The notes below the pieces were generated by a model. It searched no databases. It saw nothing but the letters and a program-made list of their open reading frames with translations, and was not told the DNA's origin. From Owenia fusiformis (taxonomy: Eukaryota; Annelida; Polychaeta; Sabellida; Oweniidae), in assembly GCA_903813345.2 (NCBI GenBank), contig CAIIXF020000012.1:20532184-20596183 (forward strand): a stretch of DNA of 64,000 nucleotides, in the 5' to 3' direction. How positions within the stretch are numbered: position 1 is the first letter of the stretch; the number at the start of each line of letters is the position of its first letter. Made by a program: the position numbers and the translations under genes. This document shows positions 46,680-58,489 of this stretch, piece by piece.

Positions 46680-47290
46680 ATTAAACCGGCGTAGCCAGGA
46701 TTTGGTGACCAGGGGTTCTATTTTTATGTTATTCACATGAAAGCAGAACGTACATGTACGTTATCGTAAACAATTTCAAACGATCCTAACTTGAACTATA
46801 AATATTTTCTGATCATGAACATGGGTGTAGGCTATCTTTTAGATCCATTCATTATCTTCAAGAAAAGTATATATTGTATATTGATAATTTAGTTAATCAG
46901 ACCTGAGACATGTTTTATATGTCTCTGATCAGACCTAAGTGATATTAAGGGGCAATGGATCAATCAACATACCTTTTCAAAAATGTTGACCAAATTTTTA
47001 CCAAAAATGCAACCTTTTACACGGGCGGATCCAGGATTTTGTGTTAGGGGGGGGGGGGGGGGCGTGTGATAATAAAAATGAGCGAAGAGTCAAATTTGGT
47101 AAAAAGCGATGAGGCAAAACACGAATTTTCCGACTTTTTAGGGAAAAGTTGATTGCTCCAGGGACTTTAAAGATAAGCCTACTGAATTTGGATGACCAAA
47201 AAATATCTCCGAGTTTGTTTGACTTTATTATTACGGTATCATGCCCGTAGCCAGGTTTTGGTTAGGAGGGGGTGGGGGGGGCTCGAACAC
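46680..47290 (+). repeat. dispersed GTAGCCAGG / G-run repeat fragments
   Basis: Three related pieces: GGCGTAGCCAGGATTTGGTG at about 46689, GGCGGATCCAGGATTTTGTG with a long G run at about 47025-47063, and CCCGTAGCCAGGTTTTGG with G runs at about 47245-47281. Each has a core near GTAGCCAGGATTT followed by G-rich sequence, suggesting fragments of one interspersed repeat family. Confidence 0.6.
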
Positions 47291-47489
47291 AAAAAAACAA
47301 GGGAGGGGACCCAAAAATTTCCGCGCTTGCACAGAAGAAAATAAGGGCCCAAATTTTGAAAAATGCCCAGTAATTCCCTCATGTTGTTAAAATGACTAGT
47401 TAGTTGATTTAGACAGAACAAAATTCGAGCCAAATTATGGTGGCCTTTTAGCTCGTGAGTGATGTAGCCAGAGGGCATGCTCCCCCGGA

Positions 47490-48000
47490 AAAGTTGGGAG
47501 TTTTGGGCTGATTTAGTGCGTTCTGAGCGATTCTAGGATCAAAATATATGATTTACATATTTCAAAAAATTGAATTTTTAGATTTATTTGGCGCATTCTG
47601 GGAAATTCTGGTGCATTCTGAGCGATTCTAGGAGTCAAAATATATGATTTACGTATTTTGAAAATCGAATTTTTAGGCTTATTTGACACGTTCTGGGCAA
47701 TTCTGGTGCATTCTGAGCTTGGGCTGATTTAGTGCGTTCTGAGCGATTCTAGGATCAAAATATATGATTTATTAAAAAATCAGGGGCATGCTCCCCTGAA
47801 AAAGTTAAGATTTTTGGGCTGATTTAGTGCGTTCTGGGCAGTTCGAGGATCAAAATATATGATTTACGTATTTCAAAATAATTGATTTTTAAGCTTATTT
47901 GGCGTATTCTGGGCAATTCTGGTGCATTCTGAGCGATTCTAGGATCAAAATATATGATTTACGTATTTTAAAAAATCGAATTTTTAGGCTTATTTGACGA
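47490..48000. repeat. degenerate tandem repeat, unit about 97-120 bp
   Basis: AGGATCAAAATATATGATTT or a close variant recurs at about 47535, 47635, 47751, 47845 and 47941, with GATTTAGTGCGTTCTG and GGCGCATTCTGGG-type segments between. Confidence 0.85.
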
Positions 48001-48059
48001 AGTAGTAATACAGATGTCGACTCGCTATTTTATACATGTTCCCGGGGCCTATGGCACAA

Positions 48060-48370
48060 ATAGTGCACGTGTGTGCCTAGAAAAGACTTGTGAGAAGAAT
48101 TATCCCTCAAGGGACATGCCTTGGACCATCCCTATTCGCAATGTTTATTAATGACCTCCCAGATGCCACACGGAACAAGCTTCTTATGTACGCAGGTGAC
48201 GCCAAACAGATCTGGACAGTTTAACAAATTGGTCAAAAGAATGGCAACTCCCTTTCAATACAGATAAATGTAAGGTGATGCATCTAGATACCAACAATGA
48301 GAAACAAAACTACACCATGAACAACAAAACTTTGGAGCAAACAACATTGGAAAAGGACCTTGGAATCAAT
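48060..48370 (+). pseudogene. LINE-type reverse transcriptase, 5' part of split fragment
   Basis: From 48108 the plus strand reads QGTCLGPSLFAMFINDLPDA, the reverse transcriptase block around the (Q)GxxLGP and FxNDL motifs. It is followed by YAGD where an active enzyme has YADD. After a frame break it continues WSKEWQLPFNTDKCKVMHL and LEKDLGIN, typical of CR1/Jockey-like non-LTR elements. The first catalytic block is not seen. At about 48072-48096 a short piece is inverse to the LINE tail at about 50729-50753 (GCCTAGAAAAGACTTGTGAG), suggesting local rearrangement. Confidence 0.85.
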
Positions 48371-50230
48371 CAGTCATTCCAATCCAGATAGTAATGCCCC
48401 AATCACAATTTTTCTGTCGCCGTGTATTTTCTCTTAAATAACCCCGTGCCTGTAGTGTTAATCATTATGGTTGTATAGGATGGTTCAGTGCCTAATATTG
48501 TCACTAAAAGTCTGGCTCAATTTGTCCACAGATGTGTTGTCATAATCAGATAAAGTCGGAAATTCTTAAATTACGTTATTGTCGCCAAGAAGCATTTGGA
48601 AGATAACAGACCAAGTTTACTTATCACAATCCGTATTATATATTTTCATGGCTAACAATGATGTGTTAGAAATATTCATGCGAAGTTTCAAATCAAAATA
48701 CTAACAAGAACCTATTCTTTTTCACGTTATAATACAACATAAGTTGTTATAAAACCAACATCAAATAATTGTATACATATAAAATATTCATGCAATATAC
48801 AGAATGTCAATGTATTTACCAGGATATATCATTTGTGACTTGTCAAAAAATATTTTTTGAAACTTATGGATAAGGACTTTAAACTACGTTACCAAATATC
48901 CAGCATAATCAAAGAACGAAGGCACTGTTTTCCACATATATTGTACTACAGCCTTGGATGACTTAATATAAGACCCTACTCTGTCGGTTAGTACTGAATT
49001 AATAATTTATTCGCATTAAAATGTCACAAATATTGAATAACGTTACCTTAAACTACGTGAGCCTTTTTTACGAAACAATCCTATTTGACTTGTTTTATAA
49101 CTACAAGCTTAATCACAATGAGTCATATGGTTAATTTTGGTGCGCCATGGCGCCATGTTGACTCAAAGCTGTGTATTATCTCTGACAATCGACTTCAATC
49201 CATCAAAATGATTGAAAATATGTAAGTAAATACCTAACTCCATTCACAATCTCAGTAAAGAACATTTAAGGAATTTTTGGATAATAATTTCGAAGCACAT
49301 CATTCATTAGAAACATGTTATTTGTGGTGCAAGAACAAATCTTATTCATTGCTGAATATGTGACATAGTGTATATATAGGTTGTATTATTTCATTAAGTA
49401 TATTCATTAATAATAGTTACTATGAACATTAATGAATATACTTCATGATAGAATACAACCTATACATTATGTCACATACTCAGCAATGAATACAGTGTCT
49501 TAACATCATATAAAACTACTGTGGATTTTTCCAATTTGTTATTTTTTCTGAGCTCCACCTTGTCGCGTCACCGGTTACCATGGTAACAAAAATAAAAGGA
49601 TAATGATGTCATAGAACAGTGAAATTTTCCTGGTGTGATCCTATATATTTGGGTTATATTGTGTGGAAAATTCATCAAGAAAGGATAAAAATGGCAAAAA
49701 TAGAGCCAACGGTCCAGAAATTCCTGATCACCCCTCGTATATTCCTTTGGTCTGATAAAAAGTATTAAATTGAGGCAATGGTCACAAAAGATTTACACTT
49801 AATGATCGAATGACTGACAAACATTATGGAAATTACAATTTTAAGGACAAAAATATAAAATATTTGTAATTGAGCAAAAAAGTTCAAAAGCCAACTTTTA
49901 TTAATCCTCCTGATAAGTATCAGTACCCTAATGTCTGTACTTTAAGGTAGAAAAACATTTTATTTGGTAGCACTGTCATAAATTAAGAAGTATTCAAATC
50001 AATTAAGATGGTACCTATAACGTAATTTAAAATGGCACAAAAACTTAAGTTGTGTACCACATATTTCAAATCAAAATTACTACGAAACCAAGAGAGTCTA
50101 AAAGCCAATTTTTAGTATTATGCTGTAGACATATAACCTCATAAAATAACAAGGTATGAAGTGAAACAGAGAAACTTTATTTTTATCATCTTCCGAAAAC
50201 TGATTGGGGCATTACTATCTGGAATGACTG
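48371..50230. mobile_element. 1.86-kb non-autonomous DNA element inserted in a LINE
   Basis: The ends are CAGTCATTCC (48371-48380) and its inverse GGAATGACTG (50221-50230), continuing inwards as AGATAGTAATGCCCCAATCA and its inverse. The left copy carries a small insertion. The flanking triplet AAT is present on both sides (48368-48370 and 50231-50233). Removing the element and one AAT restores the LINE frame (GGA ATC AAT ATT GAC), which gives independent support for the boundaries. No transposase is visible. A 3-bp duplication fits Harbinger- or CACTA-like groups, but I cannot assign the family. Confidence 0.8.
49343..49492. repeat. 150-bp palindrome inside the DNA element
   Basis: TATTCATTGCTGAATATGTG and the following 50 bases are mirrored by the inverse arm ending CAGCAATGAATA, with a centre of about 15 bases near 49415. 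It may be a smaller foldback inserted in the larger one. Confidence 0.85.
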
Positions 50231-50870
50231 AATATTGACTGCCAACTCAAGTTTCGCCAACATGTCGATAAACAAGTATCCAAAGCCAAAAGTATTCTTG
50301 GGACAATAAAAAGAACTTTCTCCCATCTTGATAGAACTACCTTACCACTCCTATATAAATCCATGGTCCGGCCTCACCTTGAATATGGAAACAGTGTCTG
50401 GAACCCCCACACCTATATGGATATTGACAAAATTGAAAGAGTACAAAGAAGAGCAACAAAACTAGTACCACCATTGAAAGATTTAAGCTATGAAGATAGA
50501 ATGAGACAACTTAAACTTCCCTCTTTACTGTATAGAAGAATAAGGGGTGATCCAATCCAAATCTTCAAGATTCTCAAAGGTTACGACCGAATACAAATCA
50601 GTGACATCGCCCAGAAATCAGATAATAGCTAATAATACCAGGACAAGAGGAAACACAGAAAAATTAAATCATTGATACAGCAGACTTGATGTGAGAAAAA
50701 ATGTTCTTTACATTTTACAAAACAAATCTTCTCACAAGGCTTTTCTAGGCACTCTTTGTGCAAACCTGGAAGATGTAGACAATGTGGGGAGTTATTCTTG
50801 TTTGAAAAATAACATGTGACTCAATTGAGGAATGCAGAAAGTTTCCCAACATGCAACCTGGCCTTAATTT
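50231..50870 (+). pseudogene. LINE-type reverse transcriptase, 3' part of split fragment
   Basis: Plus-strand frame: DCQLKFRQHVDKQVSKAKSI then LGTIKRTFSHLDRTTLPLLY and MVRPHLEYGNSVWNPH, IERVQRRATKL and RMRQLKLPSLLYRRIRGD. This is the conserved carboxy-terminal part of CR1/Jockey-like reverse transcriptases. A stop after about codon 90 of the open part and further frame breaks precede SRLDVRKNVLYI near 50,683. It is a dead copy and not a host gene. Confidence 0.88.
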
Positions 50871-50907
50871 AATCACAGATCGGCGGAGTCAGATGCAGCC
50901 CCTATTG

Positions 50908-53113
50908 TAGTCCATCAGCCTGGGGGGTTGGTCGGTTTCAAATCAGGGGAATAATCATTAATCACCATAGTGATTTTTGGGACGGTGTAGACCCCTAGAG
51001 TAAGAAAATATGTGATAGCATTGCAACAGTTGTAGCTAAATGGGTGTTATCACCCATTTTTCAAAATGGCCGCAAATGGCGACCAAAATGGGTGCCAAAA
51101 CTAATATGTAACTATTGATTTAAGCTTAAAAACACTTAAGAACAATAAATCTGAGTCATCAATAATTACTTTATATAGAAATCCAAGATGGCTGCCAAAA
51201 TGGGATAATTTATTTTCATAGAAATCCAATATGGCTGCCAAAATGGGTGCCAAAATGAATATATAACTATGATTTAAGCTCAAAAACACTAAAGAACAGT
51301 GGATTTGGAGCCCATGTCTACGTTTTAGGGGCCAAGGATTTCATTTATGTCTAAATCTGAGTCATCAAATAATCACTTTTTATAGAAACCCATGATGGCC
51401 ACAAAAATGGGTGCCAAAACGAATATGTAACTTTTGATTTAAGCTCAAAGAACAGTTAACAACAGTCATTTTGAAAGCATAAGCGAGGGGGCTAGTACCA
51501 GTGCCTATGCACAAGAAGATCATCTAGAAATAAATCATCAGAATCAACAGTGTACGACTAATATGCATATATGCAGCAAGGTTAGGCATTGGAAGAAGTC
51601 TCACACACGTGAAAAACTTGAGTGAAAAACTTGAAAAAAGGCAGTACAAATGAGAGCAGACCAAAAACTATGAGACTGTGCAATCAAAAGGAGATGAGAA
51701 TACCATTGTTTCAAAAATTATGGTTTTTAGTGATCCGTGTGCTTAAATCAATAGTTAGGCTTCATTAATTTTTTATTTGGCGGTTATTTTTGCAGACATC
51801 TTGGACGTCCACATAAATAAATTATTCAATGATTTTGTTTGACAAAATTAAAATCATTGACCTCACAATTTAGAAATGATATCCAAAAATAATGTCCTAA
51901 CTCCTCTATGTTTAGGTAAAAAAGTTACATATTCACTTCTGAAGCCATTTTGGCGACCTTCTTGATGTCCAAATGAAGGAATTATTTGATGACTTAGTTA
52001 TACACATAGCTGAAATTCTAACCGCATTAAATCTGGACACGGTCTCCAAAAATCACTGTTCTGAGCTTGAGTCAATATTTACATATTTGTTCTGGCACCC
52101 ATTTTGGTGGCCATCTTGGATTTCTATAAAAAGCAATTATTTGATATTAACTTAGATTTAGACATAAATGAAATCCTTGGCCCTTACAAAATATACATGG
52201 AGTACAAAATCACTGTTTGTAATTGTTCTTTGAGCTTAAATCAATATAGTTTCATATTTATTTTGGCACCCATCTTGGTGGCCATCTTTGATTTCTCATA
52301 TAAAGTAATTGTTTGATGACTTGGATTTAGACATAAATGAAATCATTGACCCCTAAAACGTGGTCATGGTCTCCAAAATCACTGTTCTCAACTGTTCTTT
52401 GAGCTTAAATCAATGTTTACATATTCGTTTCGGCACCAATTTTGGTGGCCATCTTGGATTTCTATGAAAAACAATTATTTAATGACTCAAAGATTTAGAG
52501 ATAAATGAAATCATTGACCCCTTAAATGTACACATGAACTTCAAAATCACTGTTCTTAAGTGTTTTTTAGTAGCTTAAACCAGAAGTTACATATTCGTTT
52601 TGGCACTCATTTTGGCGGCCATTTTGGATTTCTATGAAAAGAAATTATTCAAGGACTCAGAGCTTTAGACACAAATGAAATCATTGGCCCCTAAAACGTA
52701 GACATGGGCTCCAAAATCACTGTTCTTAAGTGTTTTTTAAGTTTAAATCAATAATTATAAATTCGTTTCGGCACCAATTTTGGCAGCCATCTTGGATTTC
52801 TATGAAAATTAATTATTTGATGACTCCAATTTAGACATAAATGAAATCCTTGACCCCATAAACCCAAACATAGATTCTAAAATCACAGCTTTTGTATCTC
52901 AGTATGCTTAGAAATACCCACTTTTATATTGTAACTCGTGCACCCGCGGCCATTTTGAAAAATGGGTGATAACACCCATTTAGCTACAACTGTTGCAATG
53001 CTATCACATATTTTCTTACTCTAGAGGTCTTAACCTTCCCAAAAATCACTATGGTGATTATTCCCCTAACTTGATACCGATAACCTAAATTTTGGGGCGA
53101 AGCTGATGGCCTA
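50908..53113. mobile_element. 2.2-kb foldback element carrying inverted satellite arrays
   Basis: The arms are inverse over about 150-160 bases: the left begins TAGTCCATCAGCC and reaches TTATCACCCATTTTTCAAAA; the right runs from TTTTGAAAAATGGGTGATAA to GCTGATGGCCTA. The best matched part is 50945-51068 against 52946-53070. Inside the right arm are five or six units of about 169 bases with the landmark GGCCATCTTGGATTTCTATG (about 52111, 52280, 52447, 52617, 52787). The left arm holds two or three units of the same satellite in inverse orientation (51100-51470). A non-repeated centre lies near 51480-51760. No transposase seen. Confidence 0.8.
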
Positions 53114-53684
53114 TTGGTAGTTGGTCGAAGAATAAATGAGTATATTTATTGAGCCTAGACACCACTGAAGAGGTAATCTGGCAGAGGTCCATGCTTCATT
53201 CCAATAAATCAAATTGGTTTTCTGCGATTGGTTTGGTTTTAATTTATATACCAAACGAAAGCTTATTGTCAAGAATAGGAGAGCGGACGTTACAACGTAT
53301 TCGTAAGCGCGATAATCGGCATTTCATGGTCCACAGATTTCAATGGAAAGACTTTTAAGCAAAGGACTCATCGGATTCTTGTTATACACATTGATACGGA
53401 TATTTTGATATATAAAATAGCTGGATGTAGGCCTACCCATAGATCTATCCGCCATTTAATATGCGCATTTATGGGATAAATTGAGTAAATCCCCACATTA
53501 TAAAGTTTGAGAAGTTTATTGAAATGATGGAGATATGACAAAATATAAGCGTACGGTACACTTTAGATGTCGTTGTCGATTTGAAGCAAAAACTGTGATG
53601 TATGTTTTAAAATATTTATTTAAGGAATGTGATGAATTCTTGTGCATGCTTTTAGCAAGACCCTTAAAGAGAGAATCAGATATA

Positions 53685-54217
53685 CAGGGTGTCAAATAAG
53701 TCCCGTCCCCTTCTACAGCCCAAACTAAGATATTTGGTACCAATTGTGATATATCATTGGAAAGGTCTTCCAAAGTTGCGTTGATTGGCATATATCTGAC
53801 ACATGTCAATCGATCTCACAATTTTTTACATTGTATCAAATGAGGTGACCATAGGCCTAGAAACATGGCAATTTGGCGTATTTGGCAGGATTTTAAGAAT
53901 CGGGTATAGGAAAGGTCAAAGGGCCAAAAGATGACTAAATATGTATATGGCAATGAATTTAATCAATTGCTGGATAGGGTTAGATGTGTAGAAAATAGAG
54001 GTGCAAGGAAAGTGGTGAAAACCTTTTTATGTAACAAGTGGAATGCGAAAAAGATTAACTTTTGAGGTCACATTCTTGTCATTTTGACGCAAAAAATATA
54101 CGAGTAAACATAACTTTCATCTTTCATCTTTCCAATGGTATATTACACAAGGTACCGTCTATTAAGGTTTTAGCTGTAGCAGGGGGGGGGGGGGGGCGGG
54201 ACTTATTTGACACCCTG
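53685..54217. mobile_element. 533-bp MITE of Tc1/mariner type
   Basis: The ends CAGGGTGTCAAATAAGTCCC and the inverse GGGACTTATTTGACACCCTG are flanked by TA (53683-53684, 54218-54219). Internal sequence is non-coding, with a 14-15-base G run at 54182-54196 near the right end. Confidence 0.88.
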
Positions 54218-54710
54218 TAGCGAGCAGGCCAAACAAAAAATTGTTTCAATTTTAGAATATTTTTGGCTCACGTCATTCCTTGTCATGCCTACTTTCTAAA
54301 AATCACAAATGTGCATACTTCATTCCAGGAAAACTAAAGATTTTTACAATTATTATCTTATTGTTTGGGAGAATTTAAACATTTTTCACTCATTTTTTCA
54401 CTTTGAATCATTAATAACTTCACCAATTTATAACGTATTGCGAATCTATTGGGAGATATTGTATTTGATATTGTAAGCCGGAATAGATTAATAGGTCAAT
54501 CATCATGTTGCTTGTAATTTTTCACTTCATATGGATCAGATTCTGCCTTTAACTTACGTATTACGGACTGTCTCCCGTACCGACAATTGGAGACTGCCCA
54601 TTATTTAAAACTTTTGTCATGTTGGAGACAATTACCATATATAACAAGATGTAGAGATATTCACCAGAACGCCATCCTTTTTCATCATAAAAGTTTATTT
54701 CTTATATTAT

Positions 54711-55541
54711 CACAGGCTGGTATCGAAATATTTGTCCGCTGTGACGGAGCATGCTATTTTTCATAAAAACACTAAGAATACTTCACGATTTATTTTTTAA
54801 CTCATATGTTTCGTTATATCATACAAAATTACTTACTCAATGCAATGGATATATCACTTGCGGGTAACTTTCACTTCTGTTTGAAGTCCAATTACGCTGG
54901 GAAGAAAAGCTATTGAAAATGGAGCCGGAGTATCATACTTCAAAATGTACCATTTCTTGTATAACTTTCTAATGACACGATATAGTGACATGGTAATATT
55001 TACACATGGTTTCAGCATAACTATGAAGGTATAAATGAGAGGTTGATGTAATTGGTCATTTTAATTCTTTTATAAAAAATAATGTTTAATTTTTTATCCG
55101 CTGTGACGGAGCAGTTGCAAATGTGGACTGTGAAAATGCTCCGTCACAGCGGACAAAAAATATTAATATTATTTTTTATAAAAAAAATTAAAAAGACCCA
55201 ATGCATTAATATGTCATTAATACATTCAGAGTTATGCTGAAAACATGTGTTAATATTATCGTGTCACTACATCATGCCATTAAAAAGTTAAAAAAGAAAT
55301 GGTACATTTTAGAGTTTGATACTCTGGCGCCGTTTTCAATAGATTTTACTCCTAGCGTTATTGGACTTCAAACAGAAGTGAAGGTTACACGCAAATGATA
55401 TATCCATTGCATGGAGTAAGTAATTATCTTTGATATAACTAAACATATGAGTTAAAAAATAAATCGTGAAGCATTCTTAGTGTTTTTACGAAAAATAGCA
55501 TGCTCTGTCACAGCGGACAAATCTTTCGATACCAGCCTGTG
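54711..55541. mobile_element. 831-bp giant palindrome (foldback MITE)
   Basis: CACAGGCTGGTATCGAAA at the left is mirrored by TTTCGATACCAGCCTGTG at the right, and inverse matching continues through most of both 400-base arms to a centre near 55126. The motif TCCGCTGTGACGGAGCA or its inverse occurs four times: one near each end (about 54732 and 55500) and two back to back near the centre (about 55096 and 55137). ATTAT flanks both ends (54706-54710, 55542-55546), a likely 5-bp target duplication. No coding frame. Confidence 0.85.
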
Positions 55542-56639
55542 ATTATAGAGACAGATGTTTAACATCCCTAATTTAAATTGCAAACCCTCTCTTCTTATGA
55601 TATCAACCTACCACAATGAGTTAGCGAAATGTTACAATAATATAAAGATTTAGAATTGGAGTTTATATTGGGTACAGGCATTAGACAGAGACAAAAATCC
55701 AATTGAAGCTATGTACTAAAAACTAAAGGAGACAGAATATTGAATATTGACATTGATTTCAGCAAATAATGGTGGAGACATTGATCAGCAGTAGACTGAT
55801 CACAGTAAGAGTATTGCTACCACTTCATTTCAAGTTTTAATTAACGTATTTTGTCACCCGGATTCATTACTTGGACATGCTACAAGGAGGATTGGCTCCC
55901 AGAGTGCATGATATTCCGTCCCATATATGGGCATGTCGTGATACAAAAGAGCTATGTAAGGTATGGCAAGCGATTTTCGAAGGGCTATATCATTCTTTAG
56001 TTCTAAGAATACTTTAACCACAAAAACAAATGGTTATGTTAGATCTATGTCTGAATGATAATCAAGTTGATTGGATTATCTCTAAAGCTGTCCCTAATCC
56101 ACCCATCCTCACCAATTTTCCTAATTCTGACGCAATTTTCACAAAAAATGCAGGCCTTTTTAATAATAATTAGCACAAAGATGTATTGAACCTTTGAACA
56201 TGATTTAAAATGTAAAGAAGAAAAGTTAATTGCGAACCTACTTTTTGGTATTGTTATTGTGATTTTTTGTATTTTTTCTGATATTATAAAGTGCTTCATA
56301 CTATTGTTATTCAATAAAAAAAATAGAGGGCAGCTCAGTGTTATAAATTATTTGTTTGTCACACTGTTTCAAACACTCGGAGAGTGACTTACTCAGCGTT
56401 ATGGATTGCCTTAATCCTGTATTTTACCTTGTATTGTTTGTGTGTAAAACAATTGTGTCACTCACGTAAAGCTATTTATCCCATACTTGGAAGTGTTACA
56501 GGTACATAAAGCCGGTGTAAAAGGGTAGGAGGTCCTATCAAATTATGGTCCTACTCTCCTGATGGTGACCTAAATACAACTCTCTCTCATTATCTTATAC
56601 ACAATCAGGGCCAGTAAGGGCCTTTAAAAGGGGGTACCA

Positions 56640-56900
56640 TAATTCCCGGGGGACCATAATTTCTTTCACACAGGTTTGTAAAAGTTTATATTTTTATCAG
56701 CGGGCAGATATAGCTTTGCGTCCCGCTCCGAGCGGGCAGATAAAGTATATCTGCCCGCTACGTCATAATCGCCGCTCGCATATTTGTTCATAATTTGTAA
56801 CGTTCGCGTAATGACTGTAAACGACAATGGAGAAAATACAGACAATCGGGATCTGTTTGATGGTTTAAAAATGGGAAGGAGCATCGACTTAATCAATCAA
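56640..56900. repeat. GCGGGCAGATA inverted-repeat cluster, GC-rich island
   Basis: GCGGGCAGATA occurs twice (56699 and about 56733) and its inverse TATCTGCCCGC once (about 56749). CpG is locally frequent (GTCCCGCTCCGAGCGGGC, CTACGTCATAATCGCCGCTC). A minus-strand frame (56896-56666) is open for 76 codons but unrecognised. It looks like a transposon end or promoter fragment. Confidence 0.4.
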
Positions 56901-57219
56901 AAAATCGGGCAAATATATTATATTTGCCTCGGGATAATCCCAATATCCTGAACCTCATATAGGATAATCTCTATTTATATACTGAATTGTTCTTTGTAAT
57001 TACATGTACCTGGTTTTGACTATTCAACCTAAATTTTTGTTTGGTCAGGCTGAAATTAATAAGTGTGAAAATAAAATGAATTTCAGGGTGAGACAAAAAT
57101 GTCATCCAAAGAAATGTTATTAACTCATTCATTCAGTATGAGTTGAAATCATATTTGGTTAATTTTATCATGTAAAATCTTTTTGCATTTTACCATGCTT
57201 CATGGGGCATTTCTCATGA

Positions 57220-57501
57220 TCACAATTCTATAGCCATTCTCCAAATTCCAGCCTCGTCCCTCAAGGGAGACCTGCACAGGTCGGTTGAGGTTGTAAGTTC
57301 ACGGTCGCAGAAATTTTTTTCCACTTTGTTGTACGCGTTGACATGAGATGAGGCTGGCATTTTGGACCATGTTTCGTATTCACCCAAATTCAAAAAAATG
57401 TCCCAATTGATGTCGCCGTATGTTATCTCGGAAAATATTAGTGGTGTATCTTTAATTTCTGCATATATTTCATCAATGACCTCAAGGCCATATGTGAACA
57501 T
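57220..57501 (-). pseudogene. unrecognised open frame, probable repeat-encoded or exon-like fragment
   Basis: The 93-codon frame has a protein-like composition and includes ITYGDINWDIFLNLGEYETW and LCRSPLRDEAGIW. A related motif, ELGHFLNLGDYSHKTRP, is encoded on the plus strand at about 60218-60270, so two diverged inverse copies of one coding-like segment are present. I do not recognise the family. It could be part of a mobile element or of a host exon duplicated by one. Confidence 0.3.
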
Positions 57502-58457
57502 TCATTTTTGATTGAGAATTTCATAAATGTATTTTTTCCAGGGCTCTAAAGTGTCAAAATGAATCATTCGTTACTGTCGCCATTTTGAATTTTGATTTTC
57601 AAGTCATGTTTACAGGTATTTATTATCACATTTTATTCGATTTCCAAACTACTTTACTTAGCAGCCGCATGATTCTAAGAGAAAGTGATAAACAAACCCC
57701 ATCTTGAACGATATATTATTTTGTAGAGCCTTTCAAAGGGGTGTCGCCAATTTCAGAAAATTCAGAAAAATCATCGTTACTTGGTTCATTCATTCCAATT
57801 ATATGAGTCTGGAATTGAGATAAGAAATGAGAGAAAATGTAATTTTGAAAGATTGTTTATGTTTTCAATAGAGGACATGCGTCAAGTCCGAGGTGTGTCT
57901 GCATTTTTTCACATTTGCTTGTAGAAACAAGCCAGTGTCTTGGGTTCGTTTTAAGAAAAAAATGTTCGTTACCATCAGAAAAACGTGTTAGACCACTTGG
58001 CATAAGCTTTTACTCTTTCCATAAAATGATATCAAACAAACAATAGAAAAAAAACTACTTGGGGTTTGTGTAGCCCTCTTGCAATGAGCAAAAAGTCCAA
58101 TTAACCACACGTTCGAAATCATTGTTACTGTATTATTTGTTACCATGAATACTAAGATTATATCTTTTTTCTAAAATGCGGCATTCTTATTGGTTTTAAA
58201 TTAATGACGTAAGTGTGTTAGAGTCTGCCGTTGCTTAAAAATTGGATGTTGCACTTCTGTCGCATGTAAATTCACACAGATAAGTGAATATCCATCACAG
58301 ACGAGATCTGAAGAAATTCACTTATTTTGCCGATCATACAGAATATCCATACACAAAACTAAGTTTAATTTATGATAAAATAGTTTAATATTGCATAAAG
58401 CTAGCTTGTTTGTATTTTTGATAGCTTGGGAATTCGATAACACTTTATCTAATTGGT

Positions 58458-58489
58458 GAATTCATCGTTATGTACGTAACGATGAATTC
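58458..58489. repeat. perfect 13-bp-arm hairpin with GAATTC ends
   Basis: GAATTCATCGTTA, a six-base centre TGTACG, and TAACGATGAATTC. No T-run follows and no gene end is near, so it is not a terminator. Confidence 0.8.

Noticed and set aside
50363-50632. An 89-codon host gene beginning MVRPHLEYGN
   Set aside because: The sequence is the carboxy-terminal part of a non-LTR reverse transcriptase with breaks on both sides.
58458-58489. Rho-independent-type terminator
   Set aside because: Hairpin only; no T-run, no gene nearby, and the genome is eukaryotic.
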